Made by a program: the position numbers and the translations under genes. Source: Chromera velia (lineage: Eukaryota; Sar; Chromeraceae). Taken from it: DNA of 29,410 nt. The notes beneath the pieces were generated by a model. It worked only from the letters and a program-made list of their open reading frames with translations, made no database searches and had not been told where the DNA came from. The DNA lies in NCBI GenBank assembly GCA_018398765.1, contig JAHBMJ010000703.1:13023-42432 (forward strand). The letters run 5' to 3'. Within the stretch, counting starts at the first letter, position 1, and each line of letters starts with the position of its first letter. Shown here one piece after another: positions 12,287-20,178 of the stretch.

Positions 12287-13854
12287 CAAGAGGTCAGGCA
12301 GGGAAACATGTGAATGAGACATTCACTTTCGAAGAAACCGCCTGGCTCCCTTTGAGAGAACGATTTCGATCCGAATGAAAAGTAAGAGGCGAAATCGACG
12401 AAGAACCAGGACGGAGCAGAGACACTCTCCCGAAAGAAGATTATCCCACAGGATGGGGCGATAGAAGCTAGTTTCTTTCACAATCCCCCTCTTGCCAGGC
12501 AATCGGTCGAGAGAAGAATCGATAATAAAGCAACTGGCACAGAGAGAGAGGCAGACATGAAGAGAAACATTTTCCAACAGATAATATTCGGAGAGAAACA
12601 GGCAGACGGACCGTTGCAGAGATTTCCACAGTGTGTGTCCCCACGCCCAGCTGTGTCCCTGGAAGAATTGAGTACCCGATTTTGATGTTCTCCACTGCGT
12701 CCACATTGTCAAACACGTTCGGGCCCTCTGGGTATTTCACGAACGGATCGGAGTCGTTGATTCGACTAACGAAAAGGGCCGAGGGACAGACGATGGCTGG
12801 CTCTTCTTCGTCTGCAATGAAACATGGATGCAACCATTCATGCATGAAGAAATTGACAGCGAGTTGATTGAAAAATCAACATACTCACACACAAGCACCA
12901 GAGTCAGTACAGCACCTGAGTCGGTACACCCAGGTGGTCGATCGGTCAGAAATGAGGCCGTCACGCACTTTGCTGTGCAAAATTCTTCCCAGTCTTACAT
13001 GGACGTACGGACGGTCCAACGAAAGCAACGGTGTACAGCTAGGGCGCCTTCTTTTTGTCTCTCATGCCTCCAACACGATTGATTGCCAGTTGAAGCACAA
13101 GAAAGAAACAGGGCAGCAACTGACCACGCACGGTCACCCGGAAATCGCAAGAATTGAAGTTCCCGAACCTGCATGCATGATAAGCATGATCGATCGAGCA
13201 AAGTGATGCACCCGAAGTCAACCCCTACCAGAGTGGTTTTCTACTCTACGTGAATAGTCTCTCTCACATAGGTGCCGAAAGGCCGCAGACAAAAAGAGGG
13301 TCAACAAAAAAAAAGACCTATGTCCGAATGATTTTTTTTCTTCCTCAAAGACGAAACGGAGGAAGAGACAGAAAGAAACAGCTGCTGACCAATCCCACAC
13401 AGTTGCCGTCACCGTCGTGTCGCCAAAGGGAAACTTGTATGGCGGCTCGTAATTCCAAGTCAGCGGCTGGCCAGGGTTGGCTTCCGACTGGCTTGTCGAT
13501 CGCATCGCAATGTCGTCTGTGTAGGTCGGCCAGGGGCTGTAGGTCTCTATGAAGACCGTGTTACTGCGTGCGTCGGTGGTCACGTTGATATTGTCAGGAC
13601 AGACTGTGAGCTCAGGATTGTTTGTGTCTGCACAGGTGCATACATACCATTACACAAGGCGTTCAGGTGAGCACTTGCATCTGCAGGTGCATGTGGGATC
13701 GCAGGCACAGGTTCCTTGACAACGTCTCCTCCTTTTCCGCCAACTCCGTCTGTCTCCTTTCTGTGTTTTATCTCTCTCTGTCTGCTCAGGATCCTCATCC
13801 TGCACTCGGTAAAGTTTCTTCCTGCGTATACGCATATGTACCCTCTCACCTTTT

Positions 13855-13893
<39 letters not shown>

Positions 13894-15930
13894 TATCTCT
13901 GTCTCTCTATCTTTGTCTCTGTCTCTCTCTCTCTTTTTGTCTCTCTCTCTCTTTCTGTCTCTCTGTCTGTCTGCCTGTTTGTCTGTCTGTCTGCCTGTCC
14001 ATCTGTTTGTCTGTCGGACTGACTCACCATGTCCTTCATGCTCTCTGTCTCTTTTTTCTTTTCCTGTGTGAATAGAATGGTCGGTCCAGACTCCAGAAGG
14101 AAAGTCGAGTAACTCACCTCTGCAAATGGTTGTGTTGGTCTCCCAGCTCGCAAGAGGATTCCCAGACACCGGCTGGCAGGTCTTCGTGGTCGGACCCTCG
14201 AGGGTCAGGCCCGTCTGGCAAGAGAAGGTCACGAAGTCCCAGGTCTTCCACACGGTGGCGTTCGCAGGAGTCATGTAACCCCTGTCGGGGGCGGCTGGTT
14301 GAATGCCTCCACACACAACTCCTGCAGACAGGCAGGCAGGCAGGCAGCCACGATTTTGGAGAGATCGACAAACGTGTCCGAGAGAAAGCAAAGAGATGAT
14401 CAACAAAGAAGTCAGGCAAACAAGGGGATTCCCGTTCTATCTCACCATTTTCTTCCGATTCTGCCTTTCCTTCTCTCTCTTTTTGTACTTGAGAGTGTGT
14501 GTGTGTGTGAGAGTGTGTCAGTCTGTCAGTCTGTCTGTCTGTCTGTATGTATGTCTGTCTGTCTGTCTGCATGCCTTGCGTTGAAAACTGTTTGTTTTTC
14601 TGTCTGTCTCTCTGGGTAAATCTTTTTGTGTTCTTCTGTCTGTCTGTCTTTTTGTGTCTGTTGATGTTTGTTCGCGGCAATCATGACAAGGACGAGAACC
14701 AAAACAATCAATCCCGCCGGTGACTGCCTGCTGACTTTCACAGGAGGGAGAGGAGGCGATCGACCACGTAGCTGCGGTGCCGACCCCTGTGCAGGTGATG
14801 GATGAATTCCCGGACCTCCTCAAACCGTCGTCGCATCTGATCGAGAGCAGCAATCGAGAATGGGAAGGACAAGACATAGGGAGAGCGTTCAAAGGTGAAA
14901 CGTGTGCGAAACTGATGAGACAAAAGAGCGCAGCAAAACCGTGAAGTGAATTACAACAACGGTTTCTTGTGGCTTCTCTCTCAACGAACTTGTTCCACAG
15001 CCGACTTTTGTTTAGGAAGATGATCAGCTGCACTTTCCAGACAGCATTTTCATGGGCTCTGTCAGCGCTCCTTTCTTGCTCGAAAACACTTACAGGACGG
15101 CTAAGACGCCCACACACTCACACCCTACACCCCTCCCCCCCCAACACACACAGAGAGAAAGCTGACAGACAGACAGACTGTATCGTCTTCTCTTTCCCAT
15201 TTTTCTCTTTCTTCACTCTGTTCTGTTTTTTCGTTCTTACAGACAGACTGACAGAAAGACACGCGGGCAGACAGACAGACAGACAGACAGAGAGACAGAC
15301 AGAGAAACAGACAGACTTGTACTCCACGAGAATTCCAGGGTTCCATGTGGGAGGAGGTGAGAGGTCGTTGGTGCCGTTGATCGTCACCTGGTGCCCGCTT
15401 GAGAGAACCAAGTTGGACGCCACCACGCCGTCGGTTGCTTTGACGGTCATGCTGGTCACAATTGAATTCGCCCCAGAGATGGTCGTGATTCCAGTCACCG
15501 TGCTTGAGGGACTCACAACGCCCGCGTCGGTGGTCGTGGTTCCGCCAAAGAGAATGTCTGCATCCAGGCAGGTGAGAAAGGGAGAGAGAAAACGTTAGTT
15601 TGCACAAAACATGTTCAACGGGCAGTCGAATCGACAGACCAAATGTCAAACCAAAATCGTTCTAACTGTCCATGCACAGGTCTCATGAGACAGTCAAGAA
15701 ACAAACAAAAATAAAACAGCGAAAAACCATATGCAGAAACCGAAAAAACAAGGAAACGAACGAACACTAACAAAAAGTACAAACCGGCCAGTACACAGAA
15801 AAGAAACATTAAAAAGCAAAAAGCAAGGAACAAGACAGAGCGTTGTGTGGCCCAGGGACCACTTGACTCCTTGACTCCTTGACTCGTTCCCCACCTCCCT
15901 CACACCTACGACAGAGGCGCACACAAAGTA

Positions 15931-15967
<37 letters not shown>

Positions 15968-17033
15968 CACAAACGAACCATCCGGGTGGTTGACTGCCGT
16001 TTGGAACGTGATGGTTGCCCCATTCCCGATCACCGTGCCCAACCCGAGCGTGACCGTTCCCGCGTTGCCTGTGCCCCAAAATCGGGATCCGCTCTCAAAC
16101 GTCCCCTCGGTCCCATAGTCAAGGCGGCCCGAGGAGATGTACAGACTGCCGTTTCCTGGAGCTTGGGGTTCCACTCCTGTGCACTGGACGGCTGCAGGAA
16201 GGAAGGAGGGACGACAGGTTGATGAGAGAGCCGAAATTCTTCCTAGAGACGGGAAGGAAAGGAAAGGAACAAGGGGAAGGGGACAAGAAAACCTTTCTTA
16301 AAGCTGGTTCTGCGATGTCAAATACTTAGCAGAAACAAGAAGGCCGGGGTTCGTGCACGAGATCCGGACCTTAGAGATGAATGCGACATGAGGTCAAGTG
16401 AACGAGACACAACAGATCAGTGCATCAGCATGCTTCCGAAGTGTAAATAATGAAATTTTCTAGCAAGCAGAAAAAGGGACAGCAGCCTCGAGTGGGAGGT
16501 AACTGAATTCAAACTTGTCTCTCGACTTTTCGTTTCCTCTGAAAGAAGAAAAGTGACAAGTCACGTCCCTCCTCCCTTGACTGACGATCGCATGTAATTG
16601 CACTTCCGTGTGTTTGCCATTCTGCCGTCGGGTTTGTAGAGTTCCCCCCCCCCGTGCAGTTCACCCTCTCACTGGGCCCTCCATTGAGATTCAAAGAGAA
16701 CCCGTCATTGCACGCGAATGTGTACGCAGCATCGACCCCGATAGTCCACAGAGGATCCACGACAGACACTGTGCCGTCCAGGGGACCGGAGGGCTGGGGG
16801 TCTGCGCACTTGGCGGCTGCAGTGCATCGGGGGGAAGGGAAACGTGCCCCCGAATTAAGGTGCATGGTACTTATTTCTTTTCATTTAATTTGTTGATTGC
16901 TTGCGTCGAGTAATGACTGGTTTCACGTTTGGAAGCTGTACAATCTCTGTGCATTCACACAGGCACAGAAGTAACAGAATGACTGTGCAGGGACTCCAAG
17001 AAAAAACAGAAAAACTCGCAAATGAAGACTGAG

Positions 17034-17064
<31 letters not shown>

Positions 17065-17130
17065 AGGCAAGCAGACAGACAGCTTGCTGCAGCTGAACAG
17101 CAAATTGACACAGAGAGTAAGAAAATTAGG

Positions 17131-17164
<34 letters not shown>

Positions 17165-17213
17165 CAGAGAGAGAGAGAGATGATTTTGACTTTCAAAGCA
17201 CTTCCAGCAGATT

Positions 17214-17248
<35 letters not shown>

Positions 17249-17766
17249 TTTCGCAGAAGACCCCAGCCGGAATTGTTCCCAGTAGAGCGCCCCTATCGAG
17301 GAATCCCTCCAGGCACTCGCACTCGAAGGACCCTTCTGTGTCTGTGCAGTTGGCCTGATAGATAGTTTCGTTCGTCGTCAGAGCCAGCCTCCGAGAGCAG
17401 GTGTGCGTTCCACTTGTGCACTCATCCAGTTCTGCAGTCAGGGAGCAAAACAAAGAGTGAGCTGCTGTTGCAAGAACGAGTCCATCCTAAACGCCAATTT
17501 TTGTTCGTGCGCTCCATCCCCACACAGTCACTCTGACAAAACGGCCAGAGCCTCCCCTCTCTTTGATCGGATGTCTCTGATCGAGTCAGTCTGCTGAATT
17601 ACCTATCACTTTCTGCCTAGAAGAACGCGAGGACGGACTCGCTGAGTGACAAAATGCCGCATCGACGAAATGCATCTCCAACCACATAAGTGGAAACATG
17701 CCTGCCTGCCTGCAGGCCCCTAGCCTGACAGACAGGCAGGCAGACAGACTATATCGTCTTTCCTTC

Positions 17767-17797
<31 letters not shown>

Positions 17798-18627
17798 GGC
17801 AGACAGACAGACTGACTGACTGCAGACTTCTCCGTCCAAGTAAAATGGGCTGGTGCACGCGCAGGTAGCCGTCACATTCAAGGTGTAGTCAGCGGGGGTC
17901 ATCGAGCTCTGCCCTGCCACCCGCAACTCGTAAATGTACCCAGCCTGCATGAAAATTGATTGCCCATGTTACTTTTTGATCTCCTGTAAAGAGGGGGAAC
18001 AGTTACGAGCAGAAGAACTGAAAGAACACAAAGGCGTTCCTGCACATCAATTCGCTTTGCAGTCGTGCAGAGCTTCTCTGAGAATAAATCCGTTGAGAGG
18101 GAAAAGGGTCGAGCTTGTGATTTCATTTCATTCATGTGGTGAACGTTTGCCTCTTTGCTTTTTTGTAACCATGTAATCAGAGGACGGAAAAAGGTGGCAG
18201 AACTCCAAGCAGGAAGCTAAAGAGCCTTTTTTTTTATCTTTCTGCTAAAAAAAAAACAGGAGACAAGACACCATTTCCTCCAAATATGCAGGACAAACAG
18301 AACAGACCTTGTCCGACTGCAAGATGAGGTTCTGCGTGGTCATTTTGCACGACGATGCCGCCTTACTTCTCTCACATGTGGTCGTGTTCACGTCTGAAAT
18401 ACTCAGTGCGGGGTTGAAGTTTCCCCCACTGCAGGTGTTCACATCGATCTTGTAGATTTTGTCAGGAAGCACCTGATTTCCAACCAAAGTTACCGGGGGG
18501 TAGTAAAGCTGGGAGACTCTGGCTTCGTCTGGGTAGACGCCGCAGGGTCCTACGGCAGCCCCCTCATCGTTCTGGACAGTGTTCACAACGGAAGCTCCAC
18601 ATAAAACCTCAATGGGTTGAGATGAAC
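1891..18627 (-). CDS. Giant mosaic membrane receptor: EGF, sushi, HYR, GCC2/GCC3, multi-pass (5' incomplete)
   Basis: A surface adhesion or receptor protein is the likely role; the ligand is unknown. Exons in transcript order: 18627-18308, 17944-17821, 17431-17249, 16816-16586, 16191-15979, 15557-15317, 14836-14736, 14321-14118, 13627-13390, 13168-13128, 12811-12612, 12151-12051, 11740-11170, 10819-10515, 10321-10172, 9774-9323, 9004-8634, 8171-8073, 7714-7164, 6899-6626, 6319-5288, 4959-4823, 4610-4583, 4515-4032, 3830-3666, 3440-3011, 2600-2370, 2011-1891. Each junction is GT-AG, keeps one open frame, and several restore a domain motif across the join. Together they encode 2,531 residues after a split first codon, ending at TGA 1893-1891. 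The joins around 4823 and 4610 are the least certain. The frame closes upstream at a stop at 18709-18707 without any ATG, so at least one 5' exon is missing. Identity rests on motifs, not on a database match. Confidence 0.8.
3007..3011 (-). promoter_or_regulatory. Splice donor that contains an in-frame stop (possible retained-intron isoform)
   Basis: The exon ends CTTAA and the intron begins GTAAGC. If the intron is not removed, the frame reads SVLK and stops at TAA (3009-3007). If it is removed, AA joins T of the exon at 2600 to make Asn and the frame continues about 117 residues. Both products are coherent, so retention would give a tail lacking the last acidic segment. Whether retention occurs cannot be told from DNA. 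Confidence 0.5.
4032..4959 (-). CDS. Cytosolic tail, middle part with a probable microexon
   Basis: Exons 4959-4823, about 4610-4583 and 4515-4032. The first gives [18 protein letters not shown] and [18 protein letters not shown]; the microexon gives RFEEAIKMD; the third gives [18 protein letters not shown] and [18 protein letters not shown], then ends in an acidic segment [18 protein letters not shown]. The microexon acceptor could be three bases further in (4607) or as far out as 4657, so its length (25, 28 or about 75 nt) is open. With 28 nt all phases agree and the full gene length stays a multiple of three. No known domain is recognised. Confidence 0.65.
4969..5020. repeat. (CAGA)n tract at a splice acceptor
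   Basis: Imperfect CAGA/CAGAGA units on the plus strand, read as CTGTCTGTCTG in the gene's sense. The tract forms the pyrimidine-rich run directly upstream of the acceptor CTCTGCAG at 4960-4961. Confidence 0.8.
5288..6899 (-). CDS. Cytosolic tail, first part: folded segment then long acidic low-complexity stretch
   Basis: Exons 6899-6626 and 6319-5288 (the latter, 1,032 nt, is the longest in the gene). The first encodes [18 protein letters not shown] and a mixed-composition segment with few gaps in hydrophobicity, so likely folded. The second begins [16 protein letters not shown], then [18 protein letters not shown], and becomes highly acidic with clusters such as [35 protein letters not shown] and [12 protein letters not shown], before a hydrophobic-patterned end ([20 protein letters not shown]). 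The junctions are phase 2 (GK/EEDQ) and phase 0 (HLQ/EFAIR). No enzyme motif is recognised. An antisense open frame here is a shadow of codon bias. Confidence 0.75.
7164..10321 (-). CDS. Multi-pass membrane domain (five exons)
   Basis: Exons 10321-10172, 9774-9323, 9004-8634, 8171-8073 and 7714-7164. Membrane spans visible by eye include [99 protein letters not shown] and a long segment around [20 protein letters not shown]. With the span in the previous exon this makes about eight. The segment [18 protein letters not shown] followed by a VRK helix resembles the R-x-G-F-L-x-x-x-Y...W-E motif I associate with cysteine-rich multi-pass proteins of ciliates and oomycetes; that parallel is from memory. 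The last exon runs on into cytosolic sequence ending LAQGRGK. Confidence 0.78.
8297..8321. repeat. (AT)n microsatellite in an intron
   Basis: About twelve uninterrupted AT units in the 462-bp intron between exons 9004-8634 and 8171-8073. The intron is otherwise without recognisable features. Confidence 0.9.
10515..11740 (-). CDS. Ser/Thr linker, GCC2/GCC3-type cysteine-rich region and first membrane span
   Basis: Exons 11740-11170 and 10819-10515. The join to the preceding exon completes [13 protein letters not shown] Thr/Ser/Gly linker of about 20 residues follows, then [28 protein letters not shown] and [19 protein letters not shown] and QPCQRCPP. This C-x-C-x-x-G-Y and C-x-x-C spacing is that of the GCC2/GCC3 (ephrin-receptor-like) repeats seen on many protist surface proteins. 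A hydrophobic segment follows at once ([19 protein letters not shown], about residues 948-968), the first membrane span. The donor at 10514 (GTAAGA) was preferred over a weaker one at GTAGGA because it fits the next exon's phase. Confidence 0.8.
12051..12811 (-). CDS. HYR domain 2 (two exons) leading into the cysteine-rich region
   Basis: Exons 12811-12612 and 12151-12051. The first encodes [17 protein letters not shown] through [13 protein letters not shown]; the second continues [19 protein letters not shown]. The phase-0 join restores [19 protein letters not shown], the expected HYR ending. The boundary with HYR 1 is VTV-H-DEEEP, a normal inter-HYR linker, at a phase-1 intron. The second exon then gives QPCLC, the first cysteines of the next region. 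The intron between the two exons carries a long (CA)n tract, and its acceptor is ATGCAAACAG. Confidence 0.85.
12167..12286. repeat. (CA)n followed by (GA)n, 120 bp, in an intron
   Basis: Alternating CA with CG interruptions (CACGCACG near 12225-12245), then GAGAGA. It begins about 15 bases upstream (in sense) of the acceptor for exon 12151-12051, so the sense strand there is (TG)n, which can stand in for a polypyrimidine tract or bind CUG/UG-binding splicing factors. The latter is inference. Confidence 0.9.
13128..13627 (-). CDS. HYR domain 1 (two exons, one of 41 nt)
   Basis: Exons 13627-13390 and 13168-13128. The first opens [18 protein letters not shown] and runs to [10 protein letters not shown]; the 41-nt second exon gives [13 protein letters not shown]. 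Joined in phase 2 (TG+G, Trp) they read [17 protein letters not shown], the hallmark end of a hyalin repeat (V-x-D-x-x-G-N-x-x-x-C-x-F-x-V-x-V). HYR domains are immunoglobulin-like adhesion modules often found beside sushi domains in animal proteins. The pair totals 279 nt and is bounded by phase-1 introns. The small exon was found only because the HYR motif was incomplete without it. Confidence 0.85.
13858..14015. repeat. (TC)n and (TCTG)n compound tract in an intron
   Basis: CT dinucleotides grade into TCTG and TGCC units over nearly 160 bases of the 490-bp intron between the sushi 3 and HYR 1 exons. In the gene's sense this is purine-rich (GA)n, unlike most other tracts in this gene. Confidence 0.9.
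14118..14321 (-). CDS. Sushi (CCP) domain 3, single exon
   Basis: Encodes [18 protein letters not shown], then [25 protein letters not shown] and [11 protein letters not shown]. Cysteine spacing, the V-x-F-x-C-x-x-G core and the tryptophan before the last cysteine fit a CCP. The exon is 204 nt, phase 1 on both sides, and ends in the strong donor GTGAGT. The join to the previous exon makes SCE-R-VVC, again with no linker between sushi domains. Confidence 0.87.
14322..14570. repeat. (GGCA)n, (GT)n and (TCTG)n tracts in an intron
   Basis: The intron between sushi exons 14836-14736 and 14321-14118 has GGCAGGCA units at 14326-14347 next to the acceptor, then (GT)n from 14494 and TCTG units to 14570. 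In sense the first tract is (TGCC)n and supplies the pyrimidines of the acceptor. Confidence 0.85.
14736..16191 (-). CDS. Sushi (CCP) domain 2 split by a long cysteine-free insertion (three exons)
   Basis: Exons 16191-15979, 15557-15317 and 14836-14736 join in phases 1 and 2. The first cysteine is in [20 protein letters not shown]. The second to fourth are in [25 protein letters not shown] and [10 protein letters not shown], a textbook CCP second half. Between cysteines 1 and 2 lie about 148 residues with no cysteine, against roughly 25-35 in an ordinary CCP. The extra part is Gly, Thr, Val and Asn rich with short alternating strands (for example [19 protein letters not shown]), suggesting an inserted beta-rich domain. 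The whole module is 555 nt and is bounded by phase-1 introns. Confidence 0.78.
15160..15316. repeat. (CAGA)n tracts starting at a splice donor
   Basis: CAGA units at 15160-15176 and 15241-15316. The second reaches the end of exon 15557-15317, so the intron opens GTCTGTCTG in sense. Confidence 0.85.
15932..15965. repeat. (AC)n microsatellite just inside an intron
   Basis: Seventeen AC units beginning 14 bases inside the intron that follows exon 16191-15979; the donor is the unusual GTTCGT. Confidence 0.9.
16586..16816 (-). CDS. Sushi (CCP) domain 1, single exon
   Basis: The exon carries [16 protein letters not shown], then [22 protein letters not shown] and [13 protein letters not shown]. 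This is the four-cysteine CCP layout with the tryptophan before the last cysteine and the Y-x-F-x-C-x-x-G-F core. Length is 231 nt with phase-1 introns on both sides. It joins upstream as CE-T-AKC and downstream as TCD-P-VQC, so sushi domains 1 and 2 are separated by almost no linker, as in tandem CCP arrays. Confidence 0.85.
17035..17248. repeat. (GGCA)n, (AC)n/(GA)n and (GACA)n tracts in one intron
   Basis: GGCA units at 17035-17066, AC then GAGA at 17131-17180, and a near-perfect GACA tract at 17214-17248 that ends exactly at the EGF exon. In sense the intron begins with eight or nine GTCT units. Half of this 432-bp intron is simple repeat. Confidence 0.88.
17249..17431 (-). CDS. Calcium-binding-type EGF-like domain, single exon
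   Basis: The exon encodes [14 protein letters not shown]...[18 protein letters not shown]. The D-E-C opening, the [13 protein letters not shown] core and six cysteines in EGF spacing mark an EGF domain of the calcium-binding class. The exon is 183 nt with phase-1 introns on both sides. The upstream join completes a Lys codon (A+AA), giving EVC-K-LDEC. The downstream intron opens with GTCTGTCTG and is a perfect tetranucleotide repeat for its first 35 bases. Role: extracellular spacer or calcium-rigidified module. Confidence 0.82.
17767..17820. repeat. (CAGA)n tract starting at a splice donor
   Basis: CAGA units run to the edge of exon 17944-17821; in sense the intron opens GTCAGTCAGTCTGTCTG. 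A related GGCAGGCAGACAGAC stretch lies at 17728-17750. Confidence 0.88.
17821..18627 (-). CDS. N-terminal PPC-like beta-sandwich segment (exons 1-2 found)
   Basis: Exons 18627-18308 and 17944-17821 join in phase 0 as [14 protein letters not shown]. Residues 1-147 have alternating hydrophobic strands, [10 protein letters not shown] near 60 and a closing [13 protein letters not shown]...[10 protein letters not shown]. This Y-x-hydrophobic layout resembles bacterial pre-peptidase C-terminal (PPC) domains, which are secreted beta-sandwiches; the match is by eye and tentative. The acceptor at 18628-18629 is TCTCCTTGCAG. The frame upstream of it reads through [12 protein letters not shown], which imitates a signal peptide, but it begins with GTG and has no ATG. 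A secretory signal is expected in the missing first exon. Confidence 0.6.
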
Positions 18628-20178
18628 CTGCAAGGAGAGCCGGCAGATATGCAAGCAAACAGTTGGTGCTCTTACTAATCACACGACGGAGACGGTTCAC
18701 GGATATTCAATCAAATTCAAGACCACGCTCATCAAATCTCACACAACCATTTCAAGCATTCTCTTTATCGCATTTTTGCCATTTTCCATCCACCTTTCCC
18801 ACACAAACCTGGTGTCTGCTGAAAGTGTACTTAGAAAAACCAAGTTGAAATATTTAAAGTTCGCATATCGACGGCGGCTATCTATTGACTCTTCTGTAAA
18901 AATACGCCTCAAAGTGCAAAGACTTATCCGACACTCTTTCAGCTACCTGGCTGGCTGTTTGGCTTACTGGGATCGAAGGGAACAGGTGAAGAGATGCTGC
19001 TTCTGGGATTCTTCCGGTTACAAAAAAAGAACATCAGACCGCGCAGTCTCTTTTGCGTCTTCCTTCCGTTGACAAAATTCGCTCTGGAGAATTTTCAGTG
19101 GATGCATCGTTGATGTTTTGTATGATGGCAAGAAGTCACTTCAGAATCCTTCGTGGCGTCCAATTTCATTCGCATGCATTTACGAGCACAAATTCGTGTA
19201 CACGCATTTTCGGTTGATCGTGCTTTCACTCTCTCATGTGTTCCGTTCCTGGCTCATCAGTCCTTTCTCACCCACCCCCCTGACTTTTAGGTGCAAGAAG
19301 GAAAGTCAACAAGGAGGCAACCGCAAACCTCCCACCAATCCTCCACGTTTTGGGTTTCTCTTTCATCACTCTATTTCCTGTTGCCCACTTTTTCTTCCAA
19401 CTGACAAATGCGACGGAACGAATGCCAAGAGCGGCGTGTAGATACGAAAGAAAAGAGACAGACAAGAGGGAATGAGAGAGGAAAAATGACTGTCACTGCG
19501 CGTCCTCAGCTGGATGCTCGATTCTTTCGCATGTTTGCAATGATTCACAAATGAAGGAATGAACTGTTGTGCGCCGCCGCCGCCACCAGAGGAACCGTCT
19601 GTAGGCTGACACCTTATGACTGAGAAATCGACAAGTGTGTAGAGACTTGCTCTTTCGACTCATCTCGAGAGGACGAATGACCCTCCTTTGAATTTCAACC
19701 CTCATTCGACACGCTTTTACTGGCTTTCAATGCATGGGCTTCCACCCATGCAATAGGAATTTCATGCAGCCCTGTAACTCTTAATTTTCGCGCGTTTTTG
19801 CGCGCGCGCCAGCCATGCATGCATGCGCCCGCGAGCCATGGCAGCTATAGGTTTTGTCGCGATCCATGGAGACGACCTCATGCAAACTCGATCAGTGTCT
19901 GACGATGTCTGTCAGATCGGCAATGAACTCTGACAATTTGCCGACATTGCATGGTTCCAGTGTACATATTGATATTAATACGGCACAGCTGGATGCTGCA
20001 ATAAGTTTGAAAAGCACAGTTCCGACGTGAACTTCGTGCTGGTGAGAGGCGGTGCCTTCTTCCTTCACGCGTATCTTCAAACGTGTATCTCTGAGTAGCT
20101 CTGGAGTTGGGCTACAGGCACAAAATCCTGATGCCCGAGAAATAAGTCTGTCATCTCGGCATATCGCGAACTCACCGG
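18628..20178. other. Divergent intergenic region holding the missing 5' end of the large gene
   Basis: The two genes point away from each other across 1.55 kb. The large gene's first exon must lie here or beyond, ending in phase 1, but no minus-strand ATG followed by a hydrophobic signal and a GT donor stood out. A GC-rich patch at 19788-19830 with runs of CG and overlapping GCATGC words, and a GCCGCC run near 19575, are the only compositional landmarks and could mark a promoter. The minus-strand open frames at 19493-19705 and 19892-20080 lack protein-like features; the second starts with TTG. Confidence 0.5.

Noticed and set aside
12093-12322. Frames of repeated His-Thr or Cys-Val on either strand
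   Set aside because: They are translations of the (CA)n tract in an intron.
13858-14015. Regular short repeats resembling an array
   Set aside because: These are di- and tetranucleotide microsatellites with no unique spacers, so not CRISPR.
18628-18700. Signal peptide and start for the large gene ([21 protein letters not shown])
   Set aside because: The frame begins with GTG, has a stop just upstream and no ATG, and ends in a normal pyrimidine-AG acceptor, so it is intron sequence.
19892-20080. Minus-strand frame with a hydrophobic stretch (VLFKLIAASSCAVLISI) as first exon
   Set aside because: It starts with TTG, not ATG, the hydrophobic stretch is far from the start, and no clear phase-1 donor follows.
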